Source of the DNA: Moritella sp. 5
GTDB taxonomy: Bacteria > Pseudomonadota > Gammaproteobacteria > Enterobacterales > Moritellaceae
Assembly (NCBI RefSeq): GCF_018219455.1
Contig: NZ_CP056122.1
Location: 3,472,001 to 3,536,000 of the forward strand
Length of the DNA stretch: 64,000 nucleotides
Direction of reading: 5' to 3'
Shown in pieces: positions 46,046-55,283 of this stretch. The notes beneath the pieces were generated by a model. That model was given only the letters and a program-made list of their open reading frames with translations. It was not told where the DNA came from and searched no databases. A program made the translations under genes and the position numbers. Position 1 is the first letter of the stretch. Every line of letters starts with the position of its first letter.

Positions 46046-46399
46046 CTAACTACCTCGATAAGTCGAATAACTGAACGGGGATACCAACAGCGGTACATGA
46101 TAATGCGCTTGTATATCGCTAATACCAAAGCGGATAACAATGTCATCTAAAAAAGCAGTTTCTGGCACAATAGTTCCACGTGCACGGAAATAATCTGCCG
46201 TATCAAATTGCAGCTGATACTTACCAACACGCAGTTCATCACTGGTTAATAATAAAGAATCTGTTCGCCCATCACTGTTAGTAACAGCTGAAGCGACTAA
46301 CTCTAATTGATCTGCTTCTACCTTAAATAATTTAATACTGATACCAGCACCTGGAACACCATTGGCTGTATCAAGTACATGTGTACTGAGTCCACTCAT
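46046..46399 (-). CDS. uraH: 5-hydroxyisourate hydrolase (transthyretin-like)
   Basis: Hydrolyses 5-hydroxyisourate to OHCU. 117 residues from the ATG at 46399 (MSGLSTHVLDTANG), preceded by AAGG eleven bases upstream; a longer frame (to 46435) adds an unlikely 12 residues. Active-site and family motifs are LSTHVLD, the conserved GxTD-like NSDGRTDSL, HYHVPLLVSPFSYSTYRGS and the invariant C-terminal YRGS. It is divergent from puuE across a 388-bp control region and probably co-transcribed with the purine permease. Confidence 0.95.
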   Translation of the reverse strand: MSGLSTHVLDTANGVPGAGISIKLFKVEADQLELVASAVTNSDGRTDSLLLTSDELRVGKYQLQFDTADYFRARGTIVPETAFLDDIVIRFGISDIQAHYHVPLLVSPFSYSTYRGS

Positions 46400-46787
46400 A
46401 ATCAAAAATACCTTACTGTCGCCATTAAATATCACAGCTTAAATATCGTCTAAACTACAAATTCAATACATAGATAAATACAATATGTTAAGTTTATGTT
46501 TCACATGATTGCAGAAAAACACTCAAAAGTTAAATTATTAATCTGACTTTTGTTTTAAAAACACAAAAAAATGCCTAATTAATCCCATAATAATCACTAA
46601 TAAATAGAAAAAACCAAGAATATACTAACAACCCGCCCCGTTTTAGGTACACAACCAACCTTTGCAAACTTGTTACATATTTATATAGATTTTGTATACA
46701 ATAATTGTAATAATTGTATAACAACGTGATTACTTATCTATAATTTAAAGAGTGATTAGCGAAATATACGCTTAATAAGGAGTCATG
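46400..46787. other. Divergent control region uraH / puuE
   Basis: 388 bp without a gene, AT-rich. It should hold promoters for the uraH-permease unit on the left and the puuE-uraD-alc-allA-puuD operon on the right. The one clear structural signal is the inverted repeat at 46692-46724. No terminator-like hairpin with a T-run is seen. Confidence 0.6.
46692..46724. promoter_or_regulatory. Candidate operator for the urate-degradation operon
   Basis: TTGTATACAAT (46692-46702) is matched by ATTGTATAACAA (46713-46724), an inverted repeat with one extra base and about 22 bp between half-site centres. The left half contains the perfect palindrome TTGTATACAA. It is centred about 80 bp before the puuE start, where a repressor or activator of the operon could act. 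The regulator is not identified; the nearby TetR and LysR proteins are candidates. Confidence 0.45.
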
Positions 46788-47702
46788 ATGACTGTTGCCT
46801 ATCCGAGAGATCTTATTGGTTATGGCCAAAATGTGCCAAATGCCAACTGGCCTAACAAAGCACGCTTAGCGATCTCATTTGTTCTTAACTATGAAGAGGG
46901 TGGCGAGCGTTGCGTATTACATGGCGATAGTGAATCAGAAGCTTTTCTATCCGAAATGCCCGGCGCAGTACCCTTACAAGGTGTTCGAAATCTCAGTATG
47001 GAGTCTTGCTATGAGTATGGCAGCCGTGCGGGGGTTTGGCGCTTATTAAGCTTATTCGCAGAATATCAAATACCGCTCACTATATTTGCCGTCGCAATGG
47101 CATTAGAAAGACACCCTGATGTCGCCAAAGCATTTGTTGCTGCAAACCACGAGATTTGCAGCCATGGTTATCGTTGGCTTGATTATCAATATACCGATGA
47201 AGCCGAAGAGCGTGAACACTTACATAAAGCTATCGACATTATCAAAACGCTAACAGGGAAACGTCCGACGGGTTGGTATACTGGCCGATTGGGTCCTAAC
47301 ACCCGACGTTTGGTCGCTGAAGAAGGCGGCTTTATGTATGACTCAGACGCCTATGATGACGACCTACCGTATTGGGTTAAAGCCAACAATAAACCGCACC
47401 TAGTGATCCCTTATACCCTAGATGTCAATGACATGCGCTTTGCTACACCACAAGGTTTTAATAGTGGTGAGCAATTCTTTCAATACTTAAAAGACAGCTT
47501 CGACACCCTTTATGCTGAAGGTATAGCATCGCCCAAAATGATGTCTGTCGGGCTACATTGCCGCTTAATAGGCCGTCCGGGACGTGTAGCATCACTAAAG
47601 CGCTTCTTAGATTACGTCAAGCAGCATGATGATGTGTGGCTATGTACACGAGAGCAAATAGCAAATCACTGGATCAAACATCACCCATACAAGGAGGCGT
47701 AA
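46788..47702 (+). CDS. puuE: Allantoinase, polysaccharide-deacetylase-like (PuuE)
   Basis: Hydrolyses allantoin to allantoate. The 304-residue protein belongs to the cofactor-independent PuuE family with a deacetylase-like barrel. Signatures: YGQNVPNANWPNKARLAISFVLNYEEGGE (partial), EICSHGYRWLDYQ and GWYTGRLGPNTRRL. I prefer ATG 46788 (AAGGAG five bases upstream) over 46785. First gene of a five-gene operon; uraD starts one base after its stop. Confidence 0.95.
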   Translation: MTVAYPRDLIGYGQNVPNANWPNKARLAISFVLNYEEGGERCVLHGDSESEAFLSEMPGAVPLQGVRNLSMESCYEYGSRAGVWRLLSLFAEYQIPLTIFAVAMALERHPDVAKAFVAANHEICSHGYRWLDYQYTDEAEEREHLHKAIDIIKTLTGKRPTGWYTGRLGPNTRRLVAEEGGFMYDSDAYDDDLPYWVKANNKPHLVIPYTLDVNDMRFATPQGFNSGEQFFQYLKDSFDTLYAEGIASPKMMSVGLHCRLIGRPGRVASLKRFLDYVKQHDDVWLCTREQIANHWIKHHPYKEA

Positions 47703-47703
47703 C

Positions 47704-48231
47704 ATGACACGTTTTAATACCTGCATCCCAAGTCAACTATCGCAATCCGATTTTGTGGCTGTGTTTGCTGATATCTATGAGCACAGCCCTTGGGTAGCTG
47801 AAGAAGCCTATCAACAATACCAACAGCAAGGTATCGATGGCGATATCAATAACATTGCCACATTACAGCAATGCATGGCGGACATTTTACTTGCGGCGGC
47901 TCCTGATCAACAACTTGCATTAATCAATGCCCACCCAGATTTAGCTGGCCGCGCAGCAGTTAATGGGGAACTTACTTCCGCATCAACCTCTGAGCAAGCT
48001 GGTGCAGGAATAGATCAATGTACAGCCGAAGAGTTTACCCATTTCACACAACTCAATGATGCCTATAAAGCGAAATTTAACTTCCCTTTCATCAAAGCTG
48101 TGCGCGGTGCTAACCGCTTTTTAATCTTAGCGGACTTTAAACGTCGAATTCAAAATAATATCGACACCGAGTTCAAACAAGCATTATTAGAAATAAACAA
48201 AATCGCCGCATTTCGTTTAAACGATTTATAA
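47704..48231 (+). CDS. uraD: OHCU decarboxylase (UraD)
   Basis: Converts 2-oxo-4-hydroxy-4-carboxy-5-ureidoimidazoline to (S)-allantoin. A 175-residue all-helical protein with the catalytic segment LINAHPDLAGRAA, then LTSASTSEQAGAG and FPFIKAVRG. These match UraD/OHCU decarboxylase closely. It sits one base downstream of puuE and is followed by alc after 14 bp. Confidence 0.95.
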   Translation: MTRFNTCIPSQLSQSDFVAVFADIYEHSPWVAEEAYQQYQQQGIDGDINNIATLQQCMADILLAAAPDQQLALINAHPDLAGRAAVNGELTSASTSEQAGAGIDQCTAEEFTHFTQLNDAYKAKFNFPFIKAVRGANRFLILADFKRRIQNNIDTEFKQALLEINKIAAFRLNDL

Positions 48232-48245
48232 CAAGGACGACTACA

Positions 48246-49241
48246 ATGACTACTGAATTAAACTTTGACCGCCATATTAACCTTGCTGATGAAAAGCTCG
48301 GTGCGGAAGCTATTTTTGCGACAGATGATTTTTTTGCTGATAAGCAACGAATGCTAAAAACAGAAGCCGCGGTATTTATACCCGACCTATATGATGAAAA
48401 TGGTAAATGGATGGACGGTTGGGAGTCTCGCCGTAAGCGCCATGAAGGTTATGATTACTGTATCGTCCGTTTGGGTTTACCCGGTTCAATTGAAGGTTTG
48501 AACATTGATACATCAAACTTTACTGGTAACTATGCACCTTCAGCCTCTGTTGACGCCTGCTTTGTCGCTGATGGTCAAGATCCACAAGCAGAAACAGTAT
48601 GGACAGAAATTCTCGGTTCAGAATCATTACAAGGTGATAGTGAGCATTTATTTAGCCTAACAAGCGATGCTGTTCATACCCACGTACGTCTTAACATTTA
48701 TCCTGACGGTGGTGTTGCACGTTTACGTGTTTACGGAAAGCCAAGTATTAACTGGGATAGTATCAGCGCCGATCAAGAAATTGATTTAGCCGCAACCGTA
48801 AACGGCGGTCGTGCGATTGCTTGTAACGATGAACACTTTGGTGTGATGGGTAATTTATTGAATCCAGGTCGTGGTGTAAACATGGGTGACGGCTGGGAAA
48901 CTGCACGTCGTCGTACACCCGGTAATGATTGGGTAATTATCGCATTAGGTAATAAAGGCAGTATTAATCGTATCGAAATCGATACTGCGCACTTTAAAGG
49001 TAATTTTCCAGATTCAGTAAACATTCAAGCAGCTTGTGTGACAGGCGGTACCGAAGAACAAATCCAAGCACAAAGCTTATTCTGGCGCGAACTGTTACCA
49101 GCACAAAAGCTATCTGCAGATAATATTCATAACTTTGAAAAACAAGTTAACGATCTTGGGGATATTACTCACATTCGTGTAAATATTTATCCGGACGGTG
49201 GTATTAGCCGAGTACGACTATTCGGTACTGTATCTAAATAA
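48246..49241 (+). CDS. alc: Allantoicase
   Basis: Splits allantoate into ureidoglycolate and urea. 331 residues made of two tandem allantoicase repeats. Each contains GWESRRKRHEGYDYCIVRLG- or GWETARRRTPGNDWVIIALG-like strands, IDTSNFTGNYAPS or IDTAHFKGNFPDS, and a closing HVRLNIYPDGGVARLRVYG or HIRVNIYPDGGISRVRLFG. AAGGACG ribosome site. Third gene of the operon. Its use together with AllA means the route yields two urea and glyoxylate. Confidence 0.96.
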   Translation: MTTELNFDRHINLADEKLGAEAIFATDDFFADKQRMLKTEAAVFIPDLYDENGKWMDGWESRRKRHEGYDYCIVRLGLPGSIEGLNIDTSNFTGNYAPSASVDACFVADGQDPQAETVWTEILGSESLQGDSEHLFSLTSDAVHTHVRLNIYPDGGVARLRVYGKPSINWDSISADQEIDLAATVNGGRAIACNDEHFGVMGNLLNPGRGVNMGDGWETARRRTPGNDWVIIALGNKGSINRIEIDTAHFKGNFPDSVNIQAACVTGGTEEQIQAQSLFWRELLPAQKLSADNIHNFEKQVNDLGDITHIRVNIYPDGGISRVRLFGTVSK

Positions 49242-49275
49242 TCACGACTATATTGTCAATATAAGGGACTTGCTG

Positions 49276-49812
49276 ATGACTAACATGATTACACTTGAAC
49301 CATTAACCGCAGAAGCGTTTAAGCCTTACGGGGATGTGATCGCAACGACGGATCGTGATTATTTCATGATCAACAATGGTTCTACTCGTCGCTATCATCA
49401 GCTTGCCGATGTCGACACCGAAACGAAGGGTGGCCGTACGATCATCAGTATCTTTCAGGCAACACCTTTAACTTATCCATTATCGGTAAGCATGATGGAA
49501 CGCCACCCGTTAGGTTCACAGGCGTTTATTCCTTTATTTGGCAATGCGTATTTAATTTTAGTCGCTGCGCCAACGGGTGATTTAAAGCAAGAACGGTTAG
49601 ATAGCCAAACCATTCGTGGCTTTATCAGCGATGGATCACAGGGTGTTAATTATCACAAAGGTGTTTGGCACCACCCTATCCTCGCGTTAACAAACCAAGA
49701 TAAATTCTTGATCGTTGATCGCGCTGGACCGGGTAATAACTGCGAAGAAGTACATTTTACCGATGCTGAAACACGTATATTTAATAAAGACGTACTCGGT
49801 ACGCAACTATAA
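49276..49812 (+). CDS. allA: Ureidoglycolate lyase (AllA)
   Basis: Releases urea and glyoxylate from ureidoglycolate. A 178-residue cupin-like protein: LTAEAFKPYGDVI, INNGSTRRYHQL, MERHPLGSQAFIPL and NYHKGVWHHPIL are the family blocks. The start is ATG 49276 (MTNMITLEPL) with AAGGGA before it; the frame stays open back into alc. Fourth gene of the operon. AllA rather than AllC/AllE fits the allantoicase upstream. Confidence 0.95.
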   Translation: MTNMITLEPLTAEAFKPYGDVIATTDRDYFMINNGSTRRYHQLADVDTETKGGRTIISIFQATPLTYPLSVSMMERHPLGSQAFIPLFGNAYLILVAAPTGDLKQERLDSQTIRGFISDGSQGVNYHKGVWHHPILALTNQDKFLIVDRAGPGNNCEEVHFTDAETRIFNKDVLGTQL

Positions 49813-49827
49813 TAACAGGGAGTATTT

Positions 49828-50979
49828 ATGGATCCGCATATTACAGAATGGCTGAATCTTACTATTCGATGGATGCATATGATTTTTGGTATCGCTTGGA
49901 TCGGTGCCTCATTCTATTTTGTATGGCTAGAAAACCATCTTAATCGCATCAACCCAAAAACGGGTTTAGCTGGTGACCTTTGGGCTATTCATGGCGGTGG
50001 TATTTACCACTTAGAAAAGTACAAACTTGCGCCAGCAAAAATGCCTGAAACACTACATTGGTTTAAATGGGAAGCATACACAACTTTCCTTAGCGGTATC
50101 TCACTGTTAACCGTCGTGTATTACTTTAATGCGCAATCGATGCTGATTTCACCCGAATCAGGCTTAACTGAATGGCAAGGTATTGCGATTGGAATCGCGA
50201 CTATTGTGGTTGGTTGGATTGTTTATCATTTATTATGTGAGTCACCATTAGCGCAGAAACCCGCATTAATGGGCGGAATACTGATGTTAATGATCATTGC
50301 TGTGGCATATGGTCTATCACTGGTATTCACAGGCCGTGCAGCCTATATCCATGTTGGCGCAATGATAGGCTCGATCATGGTCGGCAACGTATTTTTTGTG
50401 ATTATGCCGGGTCAACGAAAAATGGTAGCAGCAGTATCGAAAGGTGAACAACCCGATCCGAAAGATCCTGCAAAAGCACTATTACGCTCGCGTCATAATA
50501 ACTACCTGACATTACCTGTGTTATTTATCATGATCAGTAATCACTTCCCAAGTACCTATGGGAGTGAGTACAACTGGTTAATATTAGCCGCAGTGTCAAT
50601 TATCAGTGTGTTAGTGCGTCATTATTTCAATACGCGTCACCAGCATCAGAAATACGCATGGACATTACCGTTTGCCGCTTTTGCTATGATCACGTTAGCA
50701 TTTGTCACTAAACCTACAGTAGATAACAGCGCACCACAAGTCGCGTTTAGTGAGGTGCAAAGTATTGTCGCAGAACGTTGCGCTGTATGTCATGCGACCG
50801 CAGGTGTTGCACCTATGGCTGGCGTACACCTTGATACAGCTGAAAACATAAAACTTAATTCAGATAGAGTGTTATCGGCAGTGCGTAACCGCGTTATGCC
50901 CCAAGGTAATATCACCAAAATGACCGATGATGAACGTACCGTCGTGATTAACTGGATAAACCAGGGCGCAAAAATATAA
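49828..50979 (+). CDS. puuD: Membrane urate oxidase with C-terminal cytochrome c (PuuD)
   Basis: Integral-membrane urate hydroxylase yielding 5-hydroxyisourate. 383 residues: an N-terminal urate-oxidase domain (DUF989; IRWMHMIFGIAWIGASFYFVWLENHL, partial, and HGGGIYHLEKYKL) with about eight helices to residue 300. A cytochrome c domain follows, with CAVCH at 318-322 and a likely axial Met357 (RVMPQG). Electrons therefore probably enter the respiratory chain instead of making peroxide as soluble uricase does (known for PuuD, inferred here). Last gene of puuE-uraD-alc-allA-puuD. Confidence 0.95.
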   Translation: MDPHITEWLNLTIRWMHMIFGIAWIGASFYFVWLENHLNRINPKTGLAGDLWAIHGGGIYHLEKYKLAPAKMPETLHWFKWEAYTTFLSGISLLTVVYYFNAQSMLISPESGLTEWQGIAIGIATIVVGWIVYHLLCESPLAQKPALMGGILMLMIIAVAYGLSLVFTGRAAYIHVGAMIGSIMVGNVFFVIMPGQRKMVAAVSKGEQPDPKDPAKALLRSRHNNYLTLPVLFIMISNHFPSTYGSEYNWLILAAVSIISVLVRHYFNTRHQHQKYAWTLPFAAFAMITLAFVTKPTVDNSAPQVAFSEVQSIVAERCAVCHATAGVAPMAGVHLDTAENIKLNSDRVLSAVRNRVMPQGNITKMTDDERTVVINWINQGAKI

Positions 50980-50999
50980 GCGCTAACCAATAATACGAT

Positions 51000-51034
51000 G
51001 AGTACTCAGTTGATGATGAATGAACTGAGTACTC
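51000..51034 (+). terminator. Hairpin ending the urate-degradation operon
   Basis: A perfect 12-bp stem, GAGTACTCAGTT (51000-51011) and AACTGAGTACTC (51023-51034), 20 bp after the puuD stop. The following T-run is short, so termination may be partial. Confidence 0.6.
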
Positions 51035-51121
51035 CCTTTCATATAGATATTTATGTTTAGAATGAACATTACTTCAGAATAATGGTCTTATCGTTGATAT
51101 TCATTTAGGTAAGACCATTTC

Positions 51122-51694
51122 ATGCAACAATTAAACAATTTACTCTTTTCCGCAATTAATCAATTTGCAGGCCAAAACCAATTCTTTGACTACCTTTTCA
51201 TTTTCTTCGCAGAAGCGATGCCTTATGCATTTATCGTATTGGTCGTAATCTTATGGTTTCGCAGTAAAGAGCAATCGAAGCGTTATCTTATTGGAGCGAC
51301 CCTGACTTCTGTTGTTGGTATCACGATTAATACACTTATTGCTCAAGTTTATTTCCACCCTCGCCCTTTTATGAATAATTTGGGTACAACACTTGTTGAA
51401 CACGCTGCAAATTCGTCGTTTCCCTCAGATCACACCACATTTATGTTTTGCATTGCATTTAGTTTATTGTTTCATCGGGCAACAAGAAAATTGGCATTCG
51501 GGTTAACAGCACTGGCCGTTGTTGGTGGGCTATCTCGTGTGTATATTGGCGTTCATTTCCCTTTCGACATTGCCGGGGCAGCTATTATCGGAGCACTCTC
51601 AGCAATGATGGTACATTCCATTCGACATAAATTAGCCACCTGTTATAACGTTATTATTTCCATTAGTGATCGTTTAACAGGGCGAATTCTATAA
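51122..51694 (+). CDS. PAP2-type undecaprenyl-diphosphate phosphatase (BcrC-like)
   Basis: A 190-residue inner-membrane phosphatase with about five helices. The acid-phosphatase motifs are VYFHPRPF, SSFPSDHTT and SRVYIGVHFPFDI (Arg, His and Asp of the active site). It resembles B. subtilis BcrC and YbjG/LpxT relatives and likely recycles undecaprenyl diphosphate for cell-wall synthesis. Unrelated in function to the purine genes it follows. ATG at 51122 with only a weak ribosome site (GGTAAG). Confidence 0.85.
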   Translation: MQQLNNLLFSAINQFAGQNQFFDYLFIFFAEAMPYAFIVLVVILWFRSKEQSKRYLIGATLTSVVGITINTLIAQVYFHPRPFMNNLGTTLVEHAANSSFPSDHTTFMFCIAFSLLFHRATRKLAFGLTALAVVGGLSRVYIGVHFPFDIAGAAIIGALSAMMVHSIRHKLATCYNVIISISDRLTGRIL

Positions 51695-51712
51695 ATAAAA
51701 AGCGAATAATGA

Positions 51713-51740
51713 AACCAGCAGCACGTTGCGGTTGCTGGTT
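51713..51740. terminator. Hairpin between convergent phosphatase and HD-GYP genes
   Basis: Stem AACCAGCA / TGCTGGTT at 51713-51720 and 51733-51740 with a GCAC/GTTGC-containing loop. It sits between the two stop codons. The T-runs are short, so moderate support. Confidence 0.45.
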
Positions 51741-51741
51741 G

Positions 51742-52920
51742 TTACGCTTCGCTGACTAAAAATCGCATGATCTCTTCCATATCTAAATCAAAATCATCCG
51801 CTCTCACCGACTCTGAAATTTCATCATCATCCATAGACAAATCAATCTGATTCGTTAGCTCAAAATCCCGTTTATCTAAGCTATAAAACGAATTCACTTT
51901 AGGTCTAATCGGATCTGCTTTGTTATAACCTTCGACAATCGCTAAACGATTAGAGTTTAGCTTGACCAGTGAGCCAACGGGATAGATTCCCATGCATTTA
52001 ATAAAAGCGTGGACTAGGTTCAAATCCAATTGTCCATTTTGAGCTAGATTACGCAGAATACCGAATGATTTTAGCTGGGTTAAACCTTTTTTATAACAGC
52101 GATTTGCAGTTAGTGCATCATAGATATCACAGATAGAAAGCATACGACCAAATCGAGATACTTGTTGTCCCATCAAACCATATGGATAGCCTTCACCATT
52201 TAATTTTTCATGGTGTATGGCCGCAACATCTAAGCTGGTTTTAGAAATACCAGGAATTGATTTAATAATATCGATGGAATGATTTACATGTAATTTCATA
52301 ATTCCAAACTCATCGGGTGTCAATTTACCCGGTTTATTAAGAATATAATCAGGCGTGCGAATCTTACCAATATCATGTAAGAAAGCACCGATAGCCAACT
52401 CTCTGATCACTGTTTTTTCGATACCAAGATAACGAGAAAATAGCGCCATTAACATAGAAACAGCAAAAGAGTGCTCTAATAAATATTCATCTTTATTACG
52501 AATATTTATCGCGCACATTAGCGCATCAGAATTGGTAAATAAGGTATCGATTAATTCTGTTGTGATATTTTTTACTGAGCAAAGGTCAATTTGAGACCCC
52601 TCTTCAATATGCTGAAATATCTTTCTCTGTATATCTTTAGACGTTAAAATGAGCGCCTTAGCTTGCGTCATTTTCACATCAAACGCTTGCTTTCGCTTCA
52701 TCGCTATTGAAGCCGCAGAGACAACTGTAGCTGCCATTTTCGCATCAAATTTGTCAGTATTAACCAATACGCGTTTGATTCCCAGCTCAATAAGCTTATT
52801 AATCACCACCTCGTTTTTCACCCATTCAGGTTGAGTAAGCCTGAAACTACCTGTTTGAAGGGTTATTTTTTCGATATAAGCACCAATAGTGATACAGGTA
52901 ATATCTTGCTCTATAAGCAT
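51742..52920 (-). CDS. HD-GYP c-di-GMP phosphodiesterase
   Basis: A 392-residue cytoplasmic protein. Residues about 1-125 are a DUF3391-type N-terminal region. Residues about 130-310 are the HD-GYP domain, with GAFLHDIGKIRTPDYILNKPGKLTPDE (partial), metal histidines in MKLHVNHS, AAIHHEKLNGEGYPYGL (the GYP motif) and ICDIYDALTANRCYKKG. It degrades c-di-GMP to GMP. The acidic tail (DDDEISESVRADDFDLDMEEI) is not part of the catalytic domain. It counters the GGDEF cyclase in this window in principle, though nothing links them directly. Confidence 0.92.
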   Translation of the reverse strand: MLIEQDITCITIGAYIEKITLQTGSFRLTQPEWVKNEVVINKLIELGIKRVLVNTDKFDAKMAATVVSAASIAMKRKQAFDVKMTQAKALILTSKDIQRKIFQHIEEGSQIDLCSVKNITTELIDTLFTNSDALMCAINIRNKDEYLLEHSFAVSMLMALFSRYLGIEKTVIRELAIGAFLHDIGKIRTPDYILNKPGKLTPDEFGIMKLHVNHSIDIIKSIPGISKTSLDVAAIHHEKLNGEGYPYGLMGQQVSRFGRMLSICDIYDALTANRCYKKGLTQLKSFGILRNLAQNGQLDLNLVHAFIKCMGIYPVGSLVKLNSNRLAIVEGYNKADPIRPKVNSFYSLDKRDFELTNQIDLSMDDDEISESVRADDFDLDMEEIMRFLVSEA

Positions 52921-53009
52921 AATATGTAACTCAAGAAAGGGAACGTTTTAGCAAAAGCAACTCTATCACCATATAACGTGTAAATATACCAAATAACAAA
53001 CCACTTACT

Positions 53010-54005
53010 TTATACCGTTACTGCTATCTGCGTTTTATGCGCAATATACATACTTTGCAATTTAGCAACTAAACATTTTATGTAGCATGCACTAACCCAA
53101 GCAACAACTACGGTTGCTCCCCCTAATTCAAATAAAGCAACAACATGTAACTGAGAGATGTAATGCTCAGAAATACCGACTTTTTCAAGCCAATCACCAA
53201 TGCTATATAAAGCCTTAGCACTAATCACTAACGGAAATGTAAAGGCAGCAAAACCAGGGTGAAAAGTTAAGCGAGATAAATGTAGAAGCGCCATATAGAT
53301 AACCATCGTCATCAACACTGCTATACCTAATAAAACAGCAACAATAATTGGTGATGGCTCAGACATAAAGGCTAAATATCCAGTTAGACATAAACTCGCT
53401 GGCGCCGCTAATATGGCAATTGACGGTTTTTCACCAGCCTGAATTTTTTCACCAAAAATAAGGCGATTAAGCATTACTGGCAATAACAGTGCATAATTAA
53501 CTATACCAAAAACCAAAATTGCATAACAAAGAGATTCAAATTTTTCTGGTTGAGGACAGGTAAATACAGCAACAATCAAACCAATTGGTGGCACAAACCA
53601 ACTCGGAACCATATGTTGTAATTGCATATCTTTAACACGATGATAAAGAAACACGACTAAAAAGACCAAATGTGCCACGATAGCAGCCAGCCATATAGTT
53701 GTAGACAGCGCTGGTGATGAGGTAATTAATGAATTTGATACCACCATAGTCGCCATTGCAAATGTTGGAACAACACTCCCTACAACATGATGAGAAAGAT
53801 CATTCAACAACATTTTTGGGTAGATAATAAAACGCAATAACAAGGAAAATAGGATCGCTGCTGCAACCACCGCCGTAGCAGTCTGAATATAACCATTAAA
53901 ATCATAAACCGACTCCCACAGTGCACCCAATGATGATATTCCTAGGGCAAGACCTGCTGCAGGGGTTGGTAATAACTTAAAGTTAATTCTAATTTGGTTT
54001 AACAT
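53010..54005 (-). CDS. TDT-family transporter (TehA/SLAC1-like)
   Basis: A 331-residue membrane protein with about ten helices of the TDT (tellurite-resistance/dicarboxylate transporter) fold: PTPAAGLALGISSLGALWE at the start, VPSWFVPPIGLIVAVF, and LTFHPGFAAFTFPLVISAKAL (partial) near the end. Substrates of this family include small anions such as sulfite, malate or chloride; the one here is open. It is divergent from a LysR gene (97 bp between starts), which is likely its regulator. Confidence 0.85.
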   Translation of the reverse strand: MLNQIRINFKLLPTPAAGLALGISSLGALWESVYDFNGYIQTATAVVAAAILFSLLLRFIIYPKMLLNDLSHHVVGSVVPTFAMATMVVSNSLITSSPALSTTIWLAAIVAHLVFLVVFLYHRVKDMQLQHMVPSWFVPPIGLIVAVFTCPQPEKFESLCYAILVFGIVNYALLLPVMLNRLIFGEKIQAGEKPSIAILAAPASLCLTGYLAFMSEPSPIIVAVLLGIAVLMTMVIYMALLHLSRLTFHPGFAAFTFPLVISAKALYSIGDWLEKVGISEHYISQLHVVALFELGGATVVVAWVSACYIKCLVAKLQSMYIAHKTQIAVTV

Positions 54006-54102
54006 AATGCACCTCTCTAGTTGATGCAGACATTATAAACATAGCCATGCGTTAATTAAACCTGTATATTTTTAACATATAGTTAATAAAAGTTGAACGT
54101 AC

Positions 54103-55005
54103 ATGAATTTATCATTGAAACAATTACGTGTATTTGTTGCTGTCAGCCAGCAGCAAAGTATCACCCACGCTGCAAAAAGCTTATTCTTAACCAAAGCAGC
54201 CGTAAGCATGGCATTAAGCGAGCTTGAAAATCAATTAGATCAACAGTTATTTGATCGTACTAATAACCGCTTACACCTCAATCCATATGGTCAACGTTTA
54301 TTACCTATCGCCGATGAGTTACTGCACCGCGCGGCCAGTATTGATACCTTGTTTCAGCAATCAGGACAGCTAATTGGCGATCTCGCCATTGGTGCAAGCG
54401 AGACGATTGGTAACCAGATATGTCCTTGGTTGATCGCACAATTTAGACAACAAACAGAACACACTCAGCAAACGTTACATATCAGTAACAGCGCCAACAT
54501 TGCTAAAATGATATTAAGTTATCAATTAGATATAGGCCTTATCGAAGGTGATGTTAAGCACAATGACATTGAAAAAACGCCTTGGATAACAGATGAAATG
54601 TGTATCATTGCAGCATCAAATCACCCACTACAAGAAAAAACAGCATTGCAGTTAACAGACTTAACCGACAATGCTTGGGTGTTACGTGAATCAGGCTCAG
54701 GCAGTCGCGCATTCTTTGATAATCATATTGCACCAGCGGTTCAACAATGGCAACTCGCGTACCAGTTAAATTCAATCGAAGCACAACTCAACTTTGTCGC
54801 AGCAGGACTCGGACTTGCCTGCGTATCTAAATTCAGTGCGACGCACGCTTTAGCAAACAACCGTGTGCAAATATTACCACTCGATACGAAACTAGAGCGC
54901 CAATACAAAATCATAATGCATAAACAAAAATTCAAAAGTGAATTAATTACAGCGTTTATCGAGTTCAGCCAGCGGTGGGATAGTAGCCAATTAATCGGTA
55001 AATAA
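54103..55005 (+). CDS. LysR-family regulator (YeiE/CysB-branch-like)
   Basis: A 300-residue regulator. The N-terminal winged HTH is SLKQLRVFVAVSQQQSITHAAKSLFLTKAAVSMALSELENQL (partial, about residues 4-45). The rest is a periplasmic-binding-protein-like effector domain (GDLAIGASETIGNQICPW; WVLRESGSGSR). The GSGSR and ASETIGN blocks resemble E. coli YeiE, a regulator divergent from a transporter gene. It is divergent from the TDT transporter here, the usual LysR arrangement. The inducer is unknown. Confidence 0.9.
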   Translation: MNLSLKQLRVFVAVSQQQSITHAAKSLFLTKAAVSMALSELENQLDQQLFDRTNNRLHLNPYGQRLLPIADELLHRAASIDTLFQQSGQLIGDLAIGASETIGNQICPWLIAQFRQQTEHTQQTLHISNSANIAKMILSYQLDIGLIEGDVKHNDIEKTPWITDEMCIIAASNHPLQEKTALQLTDLTDNAWVLRESGSGSRAFFDNHIAPAVQQWQLAYQLNSIEAQLNFVAAGLGLACVSKFSATHALANNRVQILPLDTKLERQYKIIMHKQKFKSELITAFIEFSQRWDSSQLIGK

Positions 55006-55052
55006 AATGCGATAAAATCAATAGATATACTTTTCCCCCTCTAATATTAGGC

Positions 55053-55081
55053 AAAAAAAAGGAGTAGCAATTGCTACTCCT
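55053..55081 (-). terminator. Orphan intrinsic terminator on the minus strand
   Basis: A perfect palindrome AGGAGTAGCA ATTGCTACTCCT (55060-55081) is followed on the minus strand by eight T (55053-55060). The plus strand has no T-run after it, so it is oriented away from the LysR gene. It must end a minus-strand transcript starting to its right. Confidence 0.85.
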
Positions 55082-55277
55082 GTCGTAATATTTAATCAAA
55101 TTATTACGCCCGCTATATATCCAAGCTAGCTGGAAATTACAGGATAAAGTATACTTACTTCTTTGATAAAAAATTCAAATAGCGATAGCTAGGCAATCGG
55201 TAGAAAGGAATGAAATACCGTTGCCAAATAAGTAAATATAATACTCAAAGCCCGTGCAAAGCTTGAGTATTCGTGCC
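55053..55277 (-). ncRNA. Candidate structured small RNA, about 225 nt
   Basis: Minus-strand transcript predicted from a promoter at 55284-55312 (TTGACC, 17 bp, TTTAAT) to an intrinsic terminator at 55053-55081. It is laid out as hairpins: 55243-55272 (ATACTCAA/TTGAGTAT), 55192-55225 (GGCAA-CGGTA against TACCG-ATTGCC, one bulge), 55084-55108 (CGTAATA/TATTACG) and the terminator stem. No minus-strand gene accounts for the terminator, and no convincing ORF lies inside. I do not recognise a known sRNA family. It lies between LysR and TetR genes, divergent from the latter. Confidence 0.6.
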
Positions 55278-55283
55278 AAGACT

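Noticed and set aside
55110-55135. TATATCCAAGCTAGCTGG as another end of the 5240-type repeat
   Set aside because: Resembles the terminal repeat at the first bases only and has no matching inverted partner nearby; it sits within the sRNA candidate instead.
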